From contig NZ_JAGIYY010000010.1 in assembly GCF_017813335.1 (NCBI RefSeq), positions 113,872-177,871 on the forward strand: a DNA stretch of 64,000 bases, written 5' to 3'. Position numbers and translations under genes: made by a program. Below the pieces are notes generated by a model. That model was given only the letters and a program-made list of their open reading frames with translations, made no database searches and was not told where the DNA came from. Positions 1 to 9,342 of this stretch are shown here, piece by piece (position 1 is the first letter of the stretch; every line of letters starts with the position of its first letter). The DNA comes from Tianweitania sediminis. Lineage in GTDB: Bacteria; Pseudomonadota; Alphaproteobacteria; Rhizobiales; Rhizobiaceae.

Positions 1-1
1 G

Positions 2-580
2 GCGCTTCTTGTACGCACCGCCTTCATCCCTGTTCGGTATTCCGGCGACTACATCCTGGACATCTACGCGTTCACCAGCCCTTTGAGCTATTCGCTCCTC
101 CATGGCGGCTGGCCTCACCTGATCATCAACATGGTCTGGCTCGCTGCATTCGGAACGCCGTTGGCGAACCGGCTCGGAACCAGTCGCTTCCTCTTGTTCT
201 GGGTCGCGACCACCCTGGGCGCTGTCGGCCTTCACTATGCGCTCCACCCCCTCGATAACATTCCCCTGGTGGGCGCTTCGGGCTCGATTTCCGGCATGAT
301 GGGCGCGGCGGCTCGCTTTGCCTTCCGCATCGACCGCTCATTGGGCCATGGCCGGTTTTCCGGACGCCCGCTGACGATCCTGGAAAGCCTGACATCCCGC
401 ACGGTGGTCGTTTTCCTGGTGGTGTGGTCGGCCGTCAACTACATCTCCGGAATGGGTTACCTGACGCCCGGCGAGTCCGCGTCGGTCGCCTGGGAAGCTC
501 ATATCGGCGGCTTTCTTGTCGGCTTCCTGTTTGTGGGCGCCTTCGGTGAGACGCGGCCGCGCCAGATCGGGAGTAGTTGA
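2..580 (+). CDS. Rhomboid family intramembrane serine protease (5' truncated by window)
   Basis: The reading frame is open from the first complete codon, so the true start lies outside the window. The fragment carries the rhomboid core: an HxxxN element (HLIIN) in a membrane helix, the GASGS motif with the nucleophilic serine, and a late helix starting with His (EAHIGG) that supplies the dyad histidine. Several hydrophobic helices are evident. Rhomboids cleave transmembrane substrates within the inner membrane; the substrate here is unknown. It ends in tandem TAG and TGA codons about 70 bp before the CBS-domain gene. Confidence 0.9.
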   Translation, partial: ALLVRTAFIPVRYSGDYILDIYAFTSPLSYSLLHGGWPHLIINMVWLAAFGTPLANRLGTSRFLLFWVATTLGAVGLHYALHPLDNIPLVGASGSISGMMGAAARFAFRIDRSLGHGRFSGRPLTILESLTSRTVVVFLVVWSAVNYISGMGYLTPGESASVAWEAHIGGFLVGFLFVGAFGETRPRQIGSS

Positions 581-653
581 TCCGCCTTGTCAGGATCGCT
601 GTCCCGAGGCACGATGCAGGGCGTAGGGATTGGACGACCGGAGGAGTACGCTC

Positions 654-1085
654 ATGACGGTGAATGACATCCTGGCGGTGAAAGGTCGTGACGTCACCAC
701 GATCAGCCCCGATCGAACGGTGCAGGAAGCGGCCGTTCTGTTGGCGCAACTGGGTATTGGCGCCCTGGTTGTGACGGACAGCTTCAACCGCATCGTTGGC
801 ATCTTGTCCGAGCGCGATGTCGTTCGCGCCATCGGACAGAGCGGCAGCGCCGCCTTGCAAGGTTCGGTCGAAGCGCTGATGACCAAGCAGGTCACGACCT
901 GTCACGATGACCAGAACACCCGTGATCTGCTGGAGATCATGACGGCCGGTCGCTTTCGGCACATCCCGGTTGAAAAGAACGGTTTTCTCGACGGGATCGT
1001 GTCTATCGGTGATGTGGTGAAGCGTCGGCTCGAAGATGTCGAGCGCGAAGCCGAAGAGATCAAGCTTTACATCGCGACAGGCTGA
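654..1085 (+). CDS. CBS domain-containing protein
   Basis: A 143-residue cytosolic protein made almost entirely of two CBS modules (about residues 7-60 and 75-135), which usually bind adenine nucleotides as energy or redox sensors. The start at ATG 654 is chosen because GAGGAG lies 7 bp upstream; the frame also extends to a TTG at 630. There is no fused catalytic domain, so it is a stand-alone CBS protein common in alphaproteobacteria, with unknown partner. Confidence 0.85.
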   Translation: MTVNDILAVKGRDVTTISPDRTVQEAAVLLAQLGIGALVVTDSFNRIVGILSERDVVRAIGQSGSAALQGSVEALMTKQVTTCHDDQNTRDLLEIMTAGRFRHIPVEKNGFLDGIVSIGDVVKRRLEDVEREAEEIKLYIATG

Positions 1086-1197
1086 ACCCTGACCGTGCAG
1101 CCCTGTATCGCTTCTTACGTGCCTTTTGTTGCGTTCGGGTGGCGAGGTGGCTAGATGCGAGTGACTTTGCCCGCCACCTTCTGTTCGGACTTCGCCC

Positions 1198-2700
1198 ATG
1201 ACCATCGTCGACACGCGCACGCCTGATCCCAAACGCTTCCTTCCTGGCGCCACCGGCGATTGGGAAATCATTATCGGCCTGGAAGTTCACGCGCAGGTAA
1301 CATCCGAGGCGAAACTGTTTTCCGGCGCATCCACGACCTTTGGCGCCGCGCCAAACGAGAATGTCAGCCTTGTGGACGCGGCGATGCCCGGCATGCTGCC
1401 GGTGATCAACGAGGAATGCGTGCGGCAGGCGATCCGCACGGGCCTCGGCCTCAAGGCGCAGATCAACCACAAGTCGGTGTTCGACCGGAAGAACTACTTT
1501 TATCCTGATCTGCCGCAGGGCTACCAGATCTCGCAGTTCAAGCAGCCAATCGTCGGCGAGGGCAAGATCATCATCTCGGTCGGTCCGGACCGGCAGGGCA
1601 ATTTCGAGGATATCGAAGTCGGCGTTGAGCGGCTGCATCTGGAACAGGATGCCGGCAAGTCGATGCATGACCAGCATCCAACCATGTCCTTCGTCGACCT
1701 CAACCGCTCAGGCGTGGCGCTGATGGAGATCGTGTCAAAACCGGACATGCGTTCGGCCGATGAGGCCAAGGCTTACGTCACCAAGCTGCGGACCATTCTG
1801 CGCTACCTCGGCACCTGCGACGGCAACATGGACGAAGGATCGATGCGTGCCGACGTGAACGTGTCGGTCCGCAAGCCGGGCGACCCGTTCGGCACGCGTT
1901 GCGAGATCAAGAACGTCAACTCCATTCGCTTCGTCGGGCAGGCGATCGACTACGAAGCACGCCGTCAGATCGCGATCCTGGAAGAGGGCGGCGCAATCGA
2001 TCAGGAAACGCGCTTGTTCGACCCGAACAAGGGCGAAACCCGCTCCATGCGCTCCAAGGAAGAAGCGCATGACTATCGCTACTTCCCCGATCCCGACCTT
2101 CTGCCGCTCGAATTCGACCAGGCTTATGTTGATGCTTTGGCGGCAGAACTGCCGGAACTCCCCGACGACAAGCGCAAGCGGCTCGTCAACGAGCTCGGCC
2201 TTTCTGTCTACGACGCTTCGATCCTCGTTTCAGAAAAGGCGATCGCCGCGTATTTTGAGCAGGTCGCGAAAGGCCGCGACGGCAAGCTTTCCGCGAACTG
2301 GGTCATCAATGAACTGCTCGGTGCGCTGAACAAGGCTGGCCGCGACATCGAGGACTCGCCGGTTTCGCCTGGTCAGCTGGGCGCCATCGTCGACCTCATC
2401 AAGGATGGCACCATCTCCGGCAAGATTGCCAAGGATCTGTTCGAGATCGTCTGGAACGAGGGCGGCGACCCGAAGGAACTGGTGGAAACACGCGGCCTGA
2501 AGCAGGTCACCGATACCGGAGCCATCGAGAAGGCTGTGGACGAGGTCATTGCGGCCAATCCCGACAAGGTCGAACAGGCCAAGGCCAAGCCGACCATGGC
2601 GGGCTGGTTCGTGGGCCAGGTCATGAAGGCCACGGGGGGCAAAGCCAATCCGCAGGCCGTCAATGATCTGGTGAAAGCCAAACTTGGACTGGACGCTTGA
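1198..2700 (+). CDS. gatB: Aspartyl/glutamyl-tRNA(Asn/Gln) amidotransferase subunit B
   Basis: A 500-residue protein of the usual GatB length. The N-terminal GatB catalytic cradle starts with GLEVHAQ around residue 27, and the last ~150 residues form the GatB/YqeY helical tail ending [11 protein letters not shown]. GatB binds mischarged Glu-tRNA(Gln) or Asp-tRNA(Asn) and phosphorylates it so the GatCAB complex can transamidate it with ammonia from GatA. gatA and gatC are not in the window. The stop codon overlaps the TTG start of the following acetyltransferase gene. Confidence 0.97.
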   Translation: MTIVDTRTPDPKRFLPGATGDWEIIIGLEVHAQVTSEAKLFSGASTTFGAAPNENVSLVDAAMPGMLPVINEECVRQAIRTGLGLKAQINHKSVFDRKNYFYPDLPQGYQISQFKQPIVGEGKIIISVGPDRQGNFEDIEVGVERLHLEQDAGKSMHDQHPTMSFVDLNRSGVALMEIVSKPDMRSADEAKAYVTKLRTILRYLGTCDGNMDEGSMRADVNVSVRKPGDPFGTRCEIKNVNSIRFVGQAIDYEARRQIAILEEGGAIDQETRLFDPNKGETRSMRSKEEAHDYRYFPDPDLLPLEFDQAYVDALAAELPELPDDKRKRLVNELGLSVYDASILVSEKAIAAYFEQVAKGRDGKLSANWVINELLGALNKAGRDIEDSPVSPGQLGAIVDLIKDGTISGKIAKDLFEIVWNEGGDPKELVETRGLKQVTDTGAIEKAVDEVIAANPDKVEQAKAKPTMAGWFVGQVMKATGGKANPQAVNDLVKAKLGLDA

Positions 2701-3191
2701 GCGTTTACGTTCGCACGGCTGGCGTGCGGGATATTCCCGCGCTTCAGGCACTGCTTCTGGAAACGTGGCACGCCACCTATGATGCGCTTTACGGCGCAGA
2801 TGTCGTGGCCGCACTGACTTCCCGCTGGCATTCAGAAGCGGCGCTTGCCGCCATGCTCGAGCGGGAGAGGTCGGATTACCTCGTTGCCGACGATGGCGTG
2901 CGCTTGTGCGGCTGCGCCTATGCGGCGGCAACCGGCGAGGACGGGCGGGTCGTGACGCTGTTCCAGCTTTATGTCCTGCCACTGCATCAGGGCAGGGGCA
3001 TCGGCGGCATGCTTCTGGAGGAGATCGAGCAGTCCTTCTTCGAATCGGAACTTTTGCGCCTGGAAGTCGAAGAGCAGAACAGCCGCGCCATCGCCTTTTA
3101 CAGGACTCAAGGATACGCCGAGATCGGGCGCGAAGTGCATGCGGGTGAGATGGCACGAACCGTTCTTATCTTCGAGAAGTCGCTGGTGTGA
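2697..3191 (+). CDS. GNAT family N-acetyltransferase
   Basis: A 164-residue GNAT-fold protein. The acetyl-CoA binding motif is visible as [14 protein letters not shown] (V-x-P-x-x-Q/R-G-x-G), followed by an NSRAIAFY segment typical of motif B. It starts with TTG inside the TTGA that ends gatB, so translation is probably coupled. Its acceptor substrate (small amine, antibiotic or protein N-terminus) cannot be judged from the sequence. Confidence 0.88.
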   Translation: MSVYVRTAGVRDIPALQALLLETWHATYDALYGADVVAALTSRWHSEAALAAMLERERSDYLVADDGVRLCGCAYAAATGEDGRVVTLFQLYVLPLHQGRGIGGMLLEEIEQSFFESELLRLEVEEQNSRAIAFYRTQGYAEIGREVHAGEMARTVLIFEKSLV

Positions 3192-3293
3192 GGCCTTTCG
3201 CCTCCTTGCCAATCCCGCTCCAGGACGCCATAACCCGGACATTCTGATGGTCTGCCTGCTGTGCAGGATTGCGTGACCTCAAAGGACAATGCG

Positions 3294-3695
3294 ATGTCGA
3301 AGAAATTCCTGACGCAATTCTTCACCTGGTGGAACGGGCAGACCCTCGGCACCCGTTTTCACACTTGGCGGCACGGCACCAAGGTCGGGCAGGACGAGTT
3401 CGGCAACGTTTACTACGAAGGTGGGAAAAACTCGGACGGCATGACGCGCCGTTGGGTGATCTACAACGGCTATTCCGAAGCTTCTTCCATTCCGCCCGGC
3501 TGGCACGGCTGGATGCATCACCGGGTCACCACGCCTCCGACGGCGGAGGCTTACACGCCTCGTGAATGGGAAAAGGGCCATCAGCCCAATCTCACCGGCA
3601 CACCCTTGGCTTATCGCCCGAAGGGCTCCATTCTGCGGGAAGGCGAGCGGCCGCGCGTCGACGGCGATTACGACGCCTGGACGCCGGGAAGCTGA
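3294..3695 (+). CDS. NADH:ubiquinone oxidoreductase accessory subunit NDUFA12 family
   Basis: A 133-residue protein with the NDUFA12 (17.2 kDa, B17.2) signature: repeated aromatic residues, DEFGNVYYE, RRWVIYNG and SSIPPGWHGWMHH. In alphaproteobacteria and mitochondria this is a supernumerary subunit on the matrix arm of respiratory complex I. ATG 3294 is preferred over an upstream in-frame codon at 3261 because family members begin just before the SKKFL-like segment. It is a useful taxonomic marker for alphaproteobacteria. It precedes the DUF2155 gene, an arrangement consistent with Rhizobiales synteny. Confidence 0.92.
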   Translation: MSKKFLTQFFTWWNGQTLGTRFHTWRHGTKVGQDEFGNVYYEGGKNSDGMTRRWVIYNGYSEASSIPPGWHGWMHHRVTTPPTAEAYTPREWEKGHQPNLTGTPLAYRPKGSILREGERPRVDGDYDAWTPGS

Positions 3696-3774
3696 CACGC
3701 GGCATCTTTGTCGCCACATTCGCACTTTATCCGAAAGTGGCGGCGGTGAGTCGCGTTTTTCTGCCGAGGACCTG

Positions 3775-4182
3775 ATGAAGCGCACGAAGCGGATCTTGAT
3801 GGCAGCGCTGTTCAGCGCCCTGGCTGTCTCGCCAGCCCTGTCGGAGCGCATCAAGAACCCCGTGGCCGAGTTTGCCGGCATCGACAAGATCACCGGCCGC
3901 ATCATCAACTTCGATGTGTATATCGACGAGACCGTGCAGTTCGGCGCTCTTCAGGTGACGCCGCGGGTTTGCTTTGCAAGCGCGGAGAACGAAGAGCCGA
4001 ACACGGACTCCTTTGTCGAAGTCGACGAGATCACGCTCGACCGCAAGATCCGACGCATCTTCACCGGCTGGATGTTTGCTGAGAGTCCCGGCCTGAACGC
4101 GGTGGAACATCCCGTTTATGACGTGTGGCTGAAGGCCTGCAAGCCGAACTCCGATGTTCCCGCCCCCACTGCCTCGAACTGA
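3775..4182 (+). CDS. DUF2155 domain-containing periplasmic protein
   Basis: A 135-residue protein with a signal peptide of about 22 residues (KRTKR, hydrophobic stretch, then SPALS). The mature part matches the DUF2155 pattern: conserved GIDKITGR, VQFGALQVTPRVC, then FTGWMFAESPGLNAVEHPVYDVWL and a terminal Cys that could pair with the earlier one. The function of DUF2155 is unknown. ATG 3775 is chosen because the signal peptide starts there; upstream in-frame sequence is shadowed by the preceding gene. Confidence 0.87.
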   Translation: MKRTKRILMAALFSALAVSPALSERIKNPVAEFAGIDKITGRIINFDVYIDETVQFGALQVTPRVCFASAENEEPNTDSFVEVDEITLDRKIRRIFTGWMFAESPGLNAVEHPVYDVWLKACKPNSDVPAPTASN

Positions 4183-4260
4183 GGCTGCATTCCGCACTTG
4201 AACAAGCGCCTTTGCTTCGCCATTACAACCGCCGCAAACTAATTCGAGGCGGGCGAGCGG

Positions 4261-4824
4261 ATGAGCGAGTTCAACGAGCCGGAACCGATGCTCCAAAGCG
4301 AGCCGACGGCAATCATCGTCGAAAACAAGATCGGCGATCGCGAATATTTCGATCACGTGAAGAAGGTGAACGACACCTTCTACGATCAGGTGAAGGCGGC
4401 CGACCAGAAGGCAGCCTATATCTTCACCTTCCTTCTCGCTTTCATGATCAGCTCAACGGAAGGCAGGGGCGTTTTTCGTTTCTCTCAGTATACCACTGGC
4501 GACATTCCAACCATCATTGCCTCGGCATGCTTGGCCGGGTCGCTGGTCTTTTCGATGGTCGCGGCGATCCTGGTGGTTCTTCCCCGGGTGCGGCTGACCT
4601 CGGCAACATCGCTGTTCTGGGGAACCTGGCACATCAACCAGCTTGAGGTGCGCGCGGCCCATGACCGCATGGATCAGAACTTCCTGTTCAACGAGTACAT
4701 GGAAAACGCGACCAACCTGTCGTTGATCGCCAAGGCGAAATACCAGTATGTGGGACGCGCCTTCAGAGCGCTGATCGTGGCGGTGCTTTCCTATGTCGCA
4801 CTGCTGATTACCGCTGCAAACTGA
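4261..4824 (+). CDS. Pycsar effector-like (DUF5706-type) membrane protein, orphan
   Basis: A 187-residue protein with a short cytosolic N-terminus, an ADQKA motif at residues 47-51 leading directly into the first membrane helix, a second pair of hydrophobic segments at about 83-108, and a C-terminal helix at about 168-186. The A-D-x-K-A motif at the start of TM1 is the hallmark of the Pfam family named Pycsar effector protein (PycTM), whose characterised members disrupt membranes when they sense cyclic pyrimidine nucleotides. No nucleotide cyclase is adjacent; the neighbour is an XRE regulator. It may therefore be a domesticated or housekeeping homologue. Family assignment is from the motif and topology only. 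Confidence 0.6.
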   Translation: MSEFNEPEPMLQSEPTAIIVENKIGDREYFDHVKKVNDTFYDQVKAADQKAAYIFTFLLAFMISSTEGRGVFRFSQYTTGDIPTIIASACLAGSLVFSMVAAILVVLPRVRLTSATSLFWGTWHINQLEVRAAHDRMDQNFLFNEYMENATNLSLIAKAKYQYVGRAFRALIVAVLSYVALLITAAN

Positions 4825-4826
4825 CG

Positions 4827-5210
4827 CTATTCGCCGTTGTTCAGCCGCTGGAGCTCACGGCTGACGCGATCGATGATGCGGCCGGTATCTTCATGGATCC
4901 GCCGCAAGCGCTCGATCTGAGCGTTTAGCGAGGCGAGGGGATCCGGGCCGATCTCATCGGCCGGAGCGTCGCCCACGCCGTGCAACAGCCACATCATGTG
5001 AACGTTCAAAACGCCCGCAAGCAGGGAAAGGCGCTCGACGCTAGGCTCCGACCGGTCATTTTCCCAGTCGATCAGCGTTTGCTTCTTTGTTCCGATCCGA
5101 CGCGCAAGTGCGGCCAGGCTGATGCCCTGGGCGTCACGCGTGCGCGACAAGCGACCGCCGAGCGTATCGGTATCGACGCTGCGCGATGGAAAAGCGCGAA
5201 TAACGGTCAC
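4827..5210 (-). CDS. XRE family helix-turn-helix regulator
   Basis: About 127 residues. An HTH_3 domain spans roughly residues 20-75 (LARRIGTKKQTLIDWENDRSE), followed by a C-terminal helix rich in Arg/Glu that could mediate oligomerisation. GTG at 5210 is used because GGGGGCA lies upstream; a GTG at 5246 would add 12 residues. The gene is convergent with the membrane protein at 4261-4824, with only 2 bp between the stops. Target genes are unknown. Confidence 0.78.
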   Translation of the reverse strand: MTVIRAFPSRSVDTDTLGGRLSRTRDAQGISLAALARRIGTKKQTLIDWENDRSEPSVERLSLLAGVLNVHMMWLLHGVGDAPADEIGPDPLASLNAQIERLRRIHEDTGRIIDRVSRELQRLNNGE

Positions 5211-5354
5211 GGCTGCCCCCAGAACCAGTGAAACACCCGACCACACCTAGCATTTGCAAGCGGCAAGGCAAGGCCGCCACGGCGCCGCCATGCGACGCTT
5301 CTTGAACAATCGTTAGGTCGCCCGCAGAAAGAATCCGTCCGTGTCCCGGTTGGC

Positions 5355-5825
5355 TCAAACGAGCTGTTCTGCCGCTGCAAGCACTTCCTGTGCATGGCCG
5401 GGAACCGAAACCTTGCGCCAGATTTGTGCCAAGCGGCCGTCCTTGTCGATTAGGAAGGTGGATCGCTCGACGCCCATATACTTGCGCCCGTACATGCTCT
5501 TTTCCTTCCAAACGCCGAGCGCTTGGAGCGTCGTCTTTTCCTCGTCTGCTATCAGGTCGACGTCGAGCCCGTGCTTCTGCTTGAACTTGTCATGTTTCTT
5601 GGCGCTGTCCGGCGAGATGCCGACCACGGTGATGCCCTTCTGTTCGAAGGCCGGTTTCAAGGTGGTGAAATCAACCGCTTGCGCGGTGCATCCGCTCGTG
5701 TCGTCCTTCGGGTAGGCGTAAAGCACCACCGGGCGACCTCTCAGCGCTTGCAGTGACATAGTTCCGCCCCCATCGCGTGGAAGTTCGAAGTCCGGTGCGA
5801 TGTCGCCGATTTGAAGCTCTGCCAT
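5355..5825 (-). CDS. bcp: Thioredoxin-dependent thiol peroxidase (Bcp/PrxQ-type peroxiredoxin)
   Basis: A 156-residue peroxiredoxin reducing hydroperoxides in the cytosol. The peroxidatic cysteine sits in DDTSGCTAQAVDF. Escherichia coli Bcp has a resolving Cys five residues later; here that position is Val and no other Cys is visible, so a 1-Cys mechanism or an external thiol partner is implied. ATG 5825 gives the normal family N-terminus (MAELQIGD.APDFELP). It is divergent from the AsmA-like gene. Confidence 0.92.
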   Translation of the reverse strand: MAELQIGDIAPDFELPRDGGGTMSLQALRGRPVVLYAYPKDDTSGCTAQAVDFTTLKPAFEQKGITVVGISPDSAKKHDKFKQKHGLDVDLIADEEKTTLQALGVWKEKSMYGRKYMGVERSTFLIDKDGRLAQIWRKVSVPGHAQEVLAAAEQLV

Positions 5826-5912
5826 TGTTTCACCGTTTGCCGTTCGAACTGCATCGCGAGATATAGGGCTCACCTGGATTCGTCCATCATTCGTCAGGAC
5901 TTGTCGACCCCG

Positions 5913-8900
5913 TTGGAACAAGAGCGTCGCGCGCACAAGAAGATCCGTTTCCGCCGCGACGAGATCGTCAATCTTGGCTCAATGCCCTCCGCTGCGCCGC
6001 CATCGGTCACCCTTGGCACTCCCGGGCCGCTCAGAAAGCGGCGGCGGTTCCATCGCGCAGGAATGCTGTTTGGCGCCTGCGTCGCTCTTTTTCTTCTGAT
6101 CGGCTTCCTTGTGGCAGGGATTGGCCTGCCGAGCCTTGGAACAGAGCGGCTGCGCTTGCAGGCCGAACGTGCCGCAAGCCGGTTTGCCGGCGAGCCTGTT
6201 CTCGCTTCACTCGGATCCCTCGGCATTTCGTTTGACTCCGCACGCTTGCTGTCCTTGCAGGTGTCTGCCGTGGAAATGGCGGCCCAGAACCCGCTCGGGC
6301 CCCAAGTGTCTGCAGGCGAGGTGCGCTTCGGCCTGCAACTGCTCCCACTTCTTCAGGGTCAGGTTCGCCTGGGGAGCGCGTCGCTTGTGGACGGGCGCAT
6401 CGTTGCCGGTGCGCTACAGCAGGACGGACAAGCGGATTGGGCGGCAGGGCTCAAGAACAAGGACGGTTTGATCGAGCCGGACCGGGTTCTGAACGCGCTG
6501 TTCGATGGATTGCACCGAGCCTTCAATGGGCTCGATTCCGGCGCGACGCGTGAGCTTGATCTTGAAAACGTTCAGATCGTCCTTCCGGGCCGAGAGCAAG
6601 GCGGCACCTTTGTGGTTCAGTCCGCCACGCTTAGGAGGGAAGGCGCCAATCTGGAGATTGCCGCCAAGCTCAACCTAAACGGGCGCCTCGTGACGCTCAG
6701 CGGCACGGCCACGCGGGATGCACCGGATGCCCCGATCAGCGACCTGGTTTTTGCGGCCGACTCCGACCCAATCGAGCGGGACGATCCCGTGATCGACGAT
6801 GGCGCGGCAACTGTCGACCCCTCGCTGGGCATTCTGGCCATCGACGTTGCGGGTGCGGAAGCAGCGGGTGGCGCGGCAAGCCGGCTCAACGCGCGCGCGT
6901 CCATGACGCAGGCGGCGATCGACCTCGGCAAGAACGGCATCATTGCCGGGGATGCGGAGCTTCAGCTTGCACTCGTCGGCGGCACAAACAAGCTGGAGGT
7001 CAAGCACGCCGTTCTGCAAACGGGCCAGTCGAAGCTGGCTTTTCACGGGCATTTCGCTCCCGACGCCGGTCTCCCCGGCGTTGAGGCGGCAGCCGGCAAC
7101 TACCGTTTCGAGATCCTGAGCGACGGTTCGCAACTGGCGGCGGAAGGCTTGTCTGAGCCGCCGCTGACCATCCAGTCGCGATTGGTCGGCGCATACAACC
7201 CCGAAACTTCGAAGCTCCTTGTCGATGACCTGCGTGTCAGTGCCGGAGACGGCGCCTTCACCGGCCGCGGAGAATTGCAGTTCGACGGCCGACGCGCGCC
7301 GGGCTTGCAAGCCACCATGACCACCACCGCTATGCCGATTGCTGCGGCCAAGCAGCTGTGGCCGTTCATTGTTTCACCGAACGCCCGCCGCTGGGTTCTT
7401 CAACACGTCCGGGGTGGGGAACTCGTCGAGAGCGCCATCAAACTGGCGATCGCGCCAGGACGGATGGGTGACGGCATCCCCTTCCGGGCCGACGAAGCGA
7501 GTGGCCGCTTTGTGATCGAGAACACCGAATTCGATGTTCACGGTGACATCCCCCCCGTGCATGACGCCGACGGCATCGTGACCTTTGGCGGGAACGACGC
7601 CGAGATCGCCCTTTCCGCAGGCGTCGCTTCCATGGCCGAGAACAAGCCCGTGACGATCAGCAACGGCACGTTGCGGATCCCGGGAAATCAGCATGATGGC
7701 ACGGTCGGTGAACTCACTCTCGACGTTGCCGGCGACGCGGTCGCGATTGCTGAACTGGTCTCTCATGAGCCGATGAACGCGATGCAGGTTCTCGGCATGC
7801 AGCCGAGCGATCTCAAGGGCGACATCTGGGGGACCGTGCACGCCAGCATCCCCCTCAGCGACAATGTTCCGCGTGAACGGGTGAACTGGGGCGTGGAGCT
7901 TGCCTATGACGGCCTGGCATTTGCCAAGCCCTTCGCCGGACAGCTCGTTTCCGAAGCATCTGGAACAGCCACGATCAACCAGGCGAGTGCAACCATTGCT
8001 GGCAAGGCTCGGCTGAACGGCATTCCGGCCGACCTTGATCTCGTGGAGCCTCTCGGGAATGCCAGTATTCAGCGAAAACGCTCTGTTCGGCTGGATCTCG
8101 ACGATGCGACCAGGCGAAAGCACTTTCCAGCCCTGGATACGCTGGTCTCCGGGCCGATGAAGCTCACGGTGGATGCCACGCAGGCCGAGCAGCAACGCGT
8201 CACGGCCGAACTGTCAGCCACCGAGATCCGCCTCCCGTGGGTGGGCTGGAATAAGGGGGTGGGCGTACCGGCGAGCCTGAAGTTCAATCTTGCGCAGAAG
8301 GACGGGCGGACAACCCTTTCCGATTTCGAGCTGTCTGGCGACAGCTTCAGTGTTGCCGGGGATCTGAGCCTGGACAAGGACGGCCTCCTTTCCGCGAAGA
8401 TGAACAAGGTGCGCCTCAACCGAGAGGATGATGCGCAACTGACCGTCGAACGGAAGGGCAAGGGCTATTCCGTGCGCGTGCGCGGCTCGCGCTTCGACGC
8501 GCGGGCGCTGATCAAGAAATATCTGGCTGATTCAGCCGCCACCGCCGGCAAGCCTGCGGATGAAACACCTGTTTCGCTGGATGCTGCACTCGACAATGCG
8601 GGAGGCTTTTTTGGCGAATCGCTAAGCAACCTCTCGGCAACCTATGAAAGCGCAGGCAATGCGCTGCGCATCAGCGGGGTTCTCGCTTCTGGCGGAGCGG
8701 TTGCGGTGCAAACCGACAGCGTTAAGGGAACCAGCAGCGTACGCGTTCAATCAACCGACGCCGGCGCGGCTCTTCGGTTTGTTGACCTGTATGAGTATAT
8801 GCGCGGCGGTCGCATAGAACTGGCGCTTTCCGGCCCGACCGGCCGCTCCTTGATCGGCAGCGTGGATGCGCGTGACTTCTCGATTGTCGGTGAGCCGAAG

Positions 8901-9323
8901 CTGCGCTCCATCGTGTCCTCGGCGCCAGCTGACGGACGTTCGCTGAACCAGGCGCTGGACCGCGAGATCGACACCAGCAGCGTTTCCTTCGAGCGGGGCT
9001 TCACGCGCATAGAAAAAGCCCCGGGCTTCCTGCGGCTGGCCGACGGTGTCGTGCGTGGCCCGTTTATCGGCGCAAGCTTCCAGGGAACCGTTTATGATCC
9101 AAACGGCAACATGGATATGACCGGCACCTTCTTGCCAGCCTATGGGGTCAACCGGATCTTCGGCGAAATTCCGCTGATCGGCCAGATCCTCGGCAACGGA
9201 CGTGATCGGGCCCTGATTGGCATCACCTTCCGCCTTGTGGGTGATGCCAAGAAGCCGGACCTTCAGATCAACCCGATTTCGGCCATCGCGCCGGGCATCT
9301 TCCGCTCGATCTTTGAGTTCTGA
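5913..9323 (+). CDS. AsmA-like/DUF3971 family envelope protein
   Basis: A very large protein (about 1,136 residues from TTG 5913; ATG 5982 would give 1,113). It has a basic cytosolic N-terminus, one transmembrane anchor (MLFGACVALFLLIGFLVAG) and then a long beta-rich periplasmic region of the DUF3971 type. It ends in an AsmA_2-like C-terminal region (YGVNRIFGEIPLIGQILG). Members of the wider AsmA/YhdP/TamB group are thought to bridge the periplasm and carry phospholipid to the outer membrane. The start is uncertain: the basic stretch KKIRFRRDEIV upstream of 5982 looks coding, which is why the earlier start is listed. Confidence 0.85.
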   Translation: MEQERRAHKKIRFRRDEIVNLGSMPSAAPPSVTLGTPGPLRKRRRFHRAGMLFGACVALFLLIGFLVAGIGLPSLGTERLRLQAERAASRFAGEPVLASLGSLGISFDSARLLSLQVSAVEMAAQNPLGPQVSAGEVRFGLQLLPLLQGQVRLGSASLVDGRIVAGALQQDGQADWAAGLKNKDGLIEPDRVLNALFDGLHRAFNGLDSGATRELDLENVQIVLPGREQGGTFVVQSATLRREGANLEIAAKLNLNGRLVTLSGTATRDAPDAPISDLVFAADSDPIERDDPVIDDGAATVDPSLGILAIDVAGAEAAGGAASRLNARASMTQAAIDLGKNGIIAGDAELQLALVGGTNKLEVKHAVLQTGQSKLAFHGHFAPDAGLPGVEAAAGNYRFEILSDGSQLAAEGLSEPPLTIQSRLVGAYNPETSKLLVDDLRVSAGDGAFTGRGELQFDGRRAPGLQATMTTTAMPIAAAKQLWPFIVSPNARRWVLQHVRGGELVESAIKLAIAPGRMGDGIPFRADEASGRFVIENTEFDVHGDIPPVHDADGIVTFGGNDAEIALSAGVASMAENKPVTISNGTLRIPGNQHDGTVGELTLDVAGDAVAIAELVSHEPMNAMQVLGMQPSDLKGDIWGTVHASIPLSDNVPRERVNWGVELAYDGLAFAKPFAGQLVSEASGTATINQASATIAGKARLNGIPADLDLVEPLGNASIQRKRSVRLDLDDATRRKHFPALDTLVSGPMKLTVDATQAEQQRVTAELSATEIRLPWVGWNKGVGVPASLKFNLAQKDGRTTLSDFELSGDSFSVAGDLSLDKDGLLSAKMNKVRLNREDDAQLTVERKGKGYSVRVRGSRFDARALIKKYLADSAATAGKPADETPVSLDAALDNAGGFFGESLSNLSATYESAGNALRISGVLASGGAVAVQTDSVKGTSSVRVQSTDAGAALRFVDLYEYMRGGRIELALSGPTGRSLIGSVDARDFSIVGEPKLRSIVSSAPADGRSLNQALDREIDTSSVSFERGFTRIEKAPGFLRLADGVVRGPFIGASFQGTVYDPNGNMDMTGTFLPAYGVNRIFGEIPLIGQILGNGRDRALIGITFRLVGDAKKPDLQINPISAIAPGIFRSIFEF

Positions 9324-9342
9324 TGTCCGGCGCAGCGTGTTT

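Noticed and set aside
2230..3156. 308-codon minus-strand frame opposite gatB and the acetyltransferase
   Set aside because: Arg/Pro-rich composition typical of an antisense GC-rich shadow frame; both overlapping plus-strand genes have clear families.
3188..3206. GAGGC-CTTTC-GCCTC hairpin after the acetyltransferase as a terminator
   Set aside because: The stem is only 5 bp and there is no T-run.
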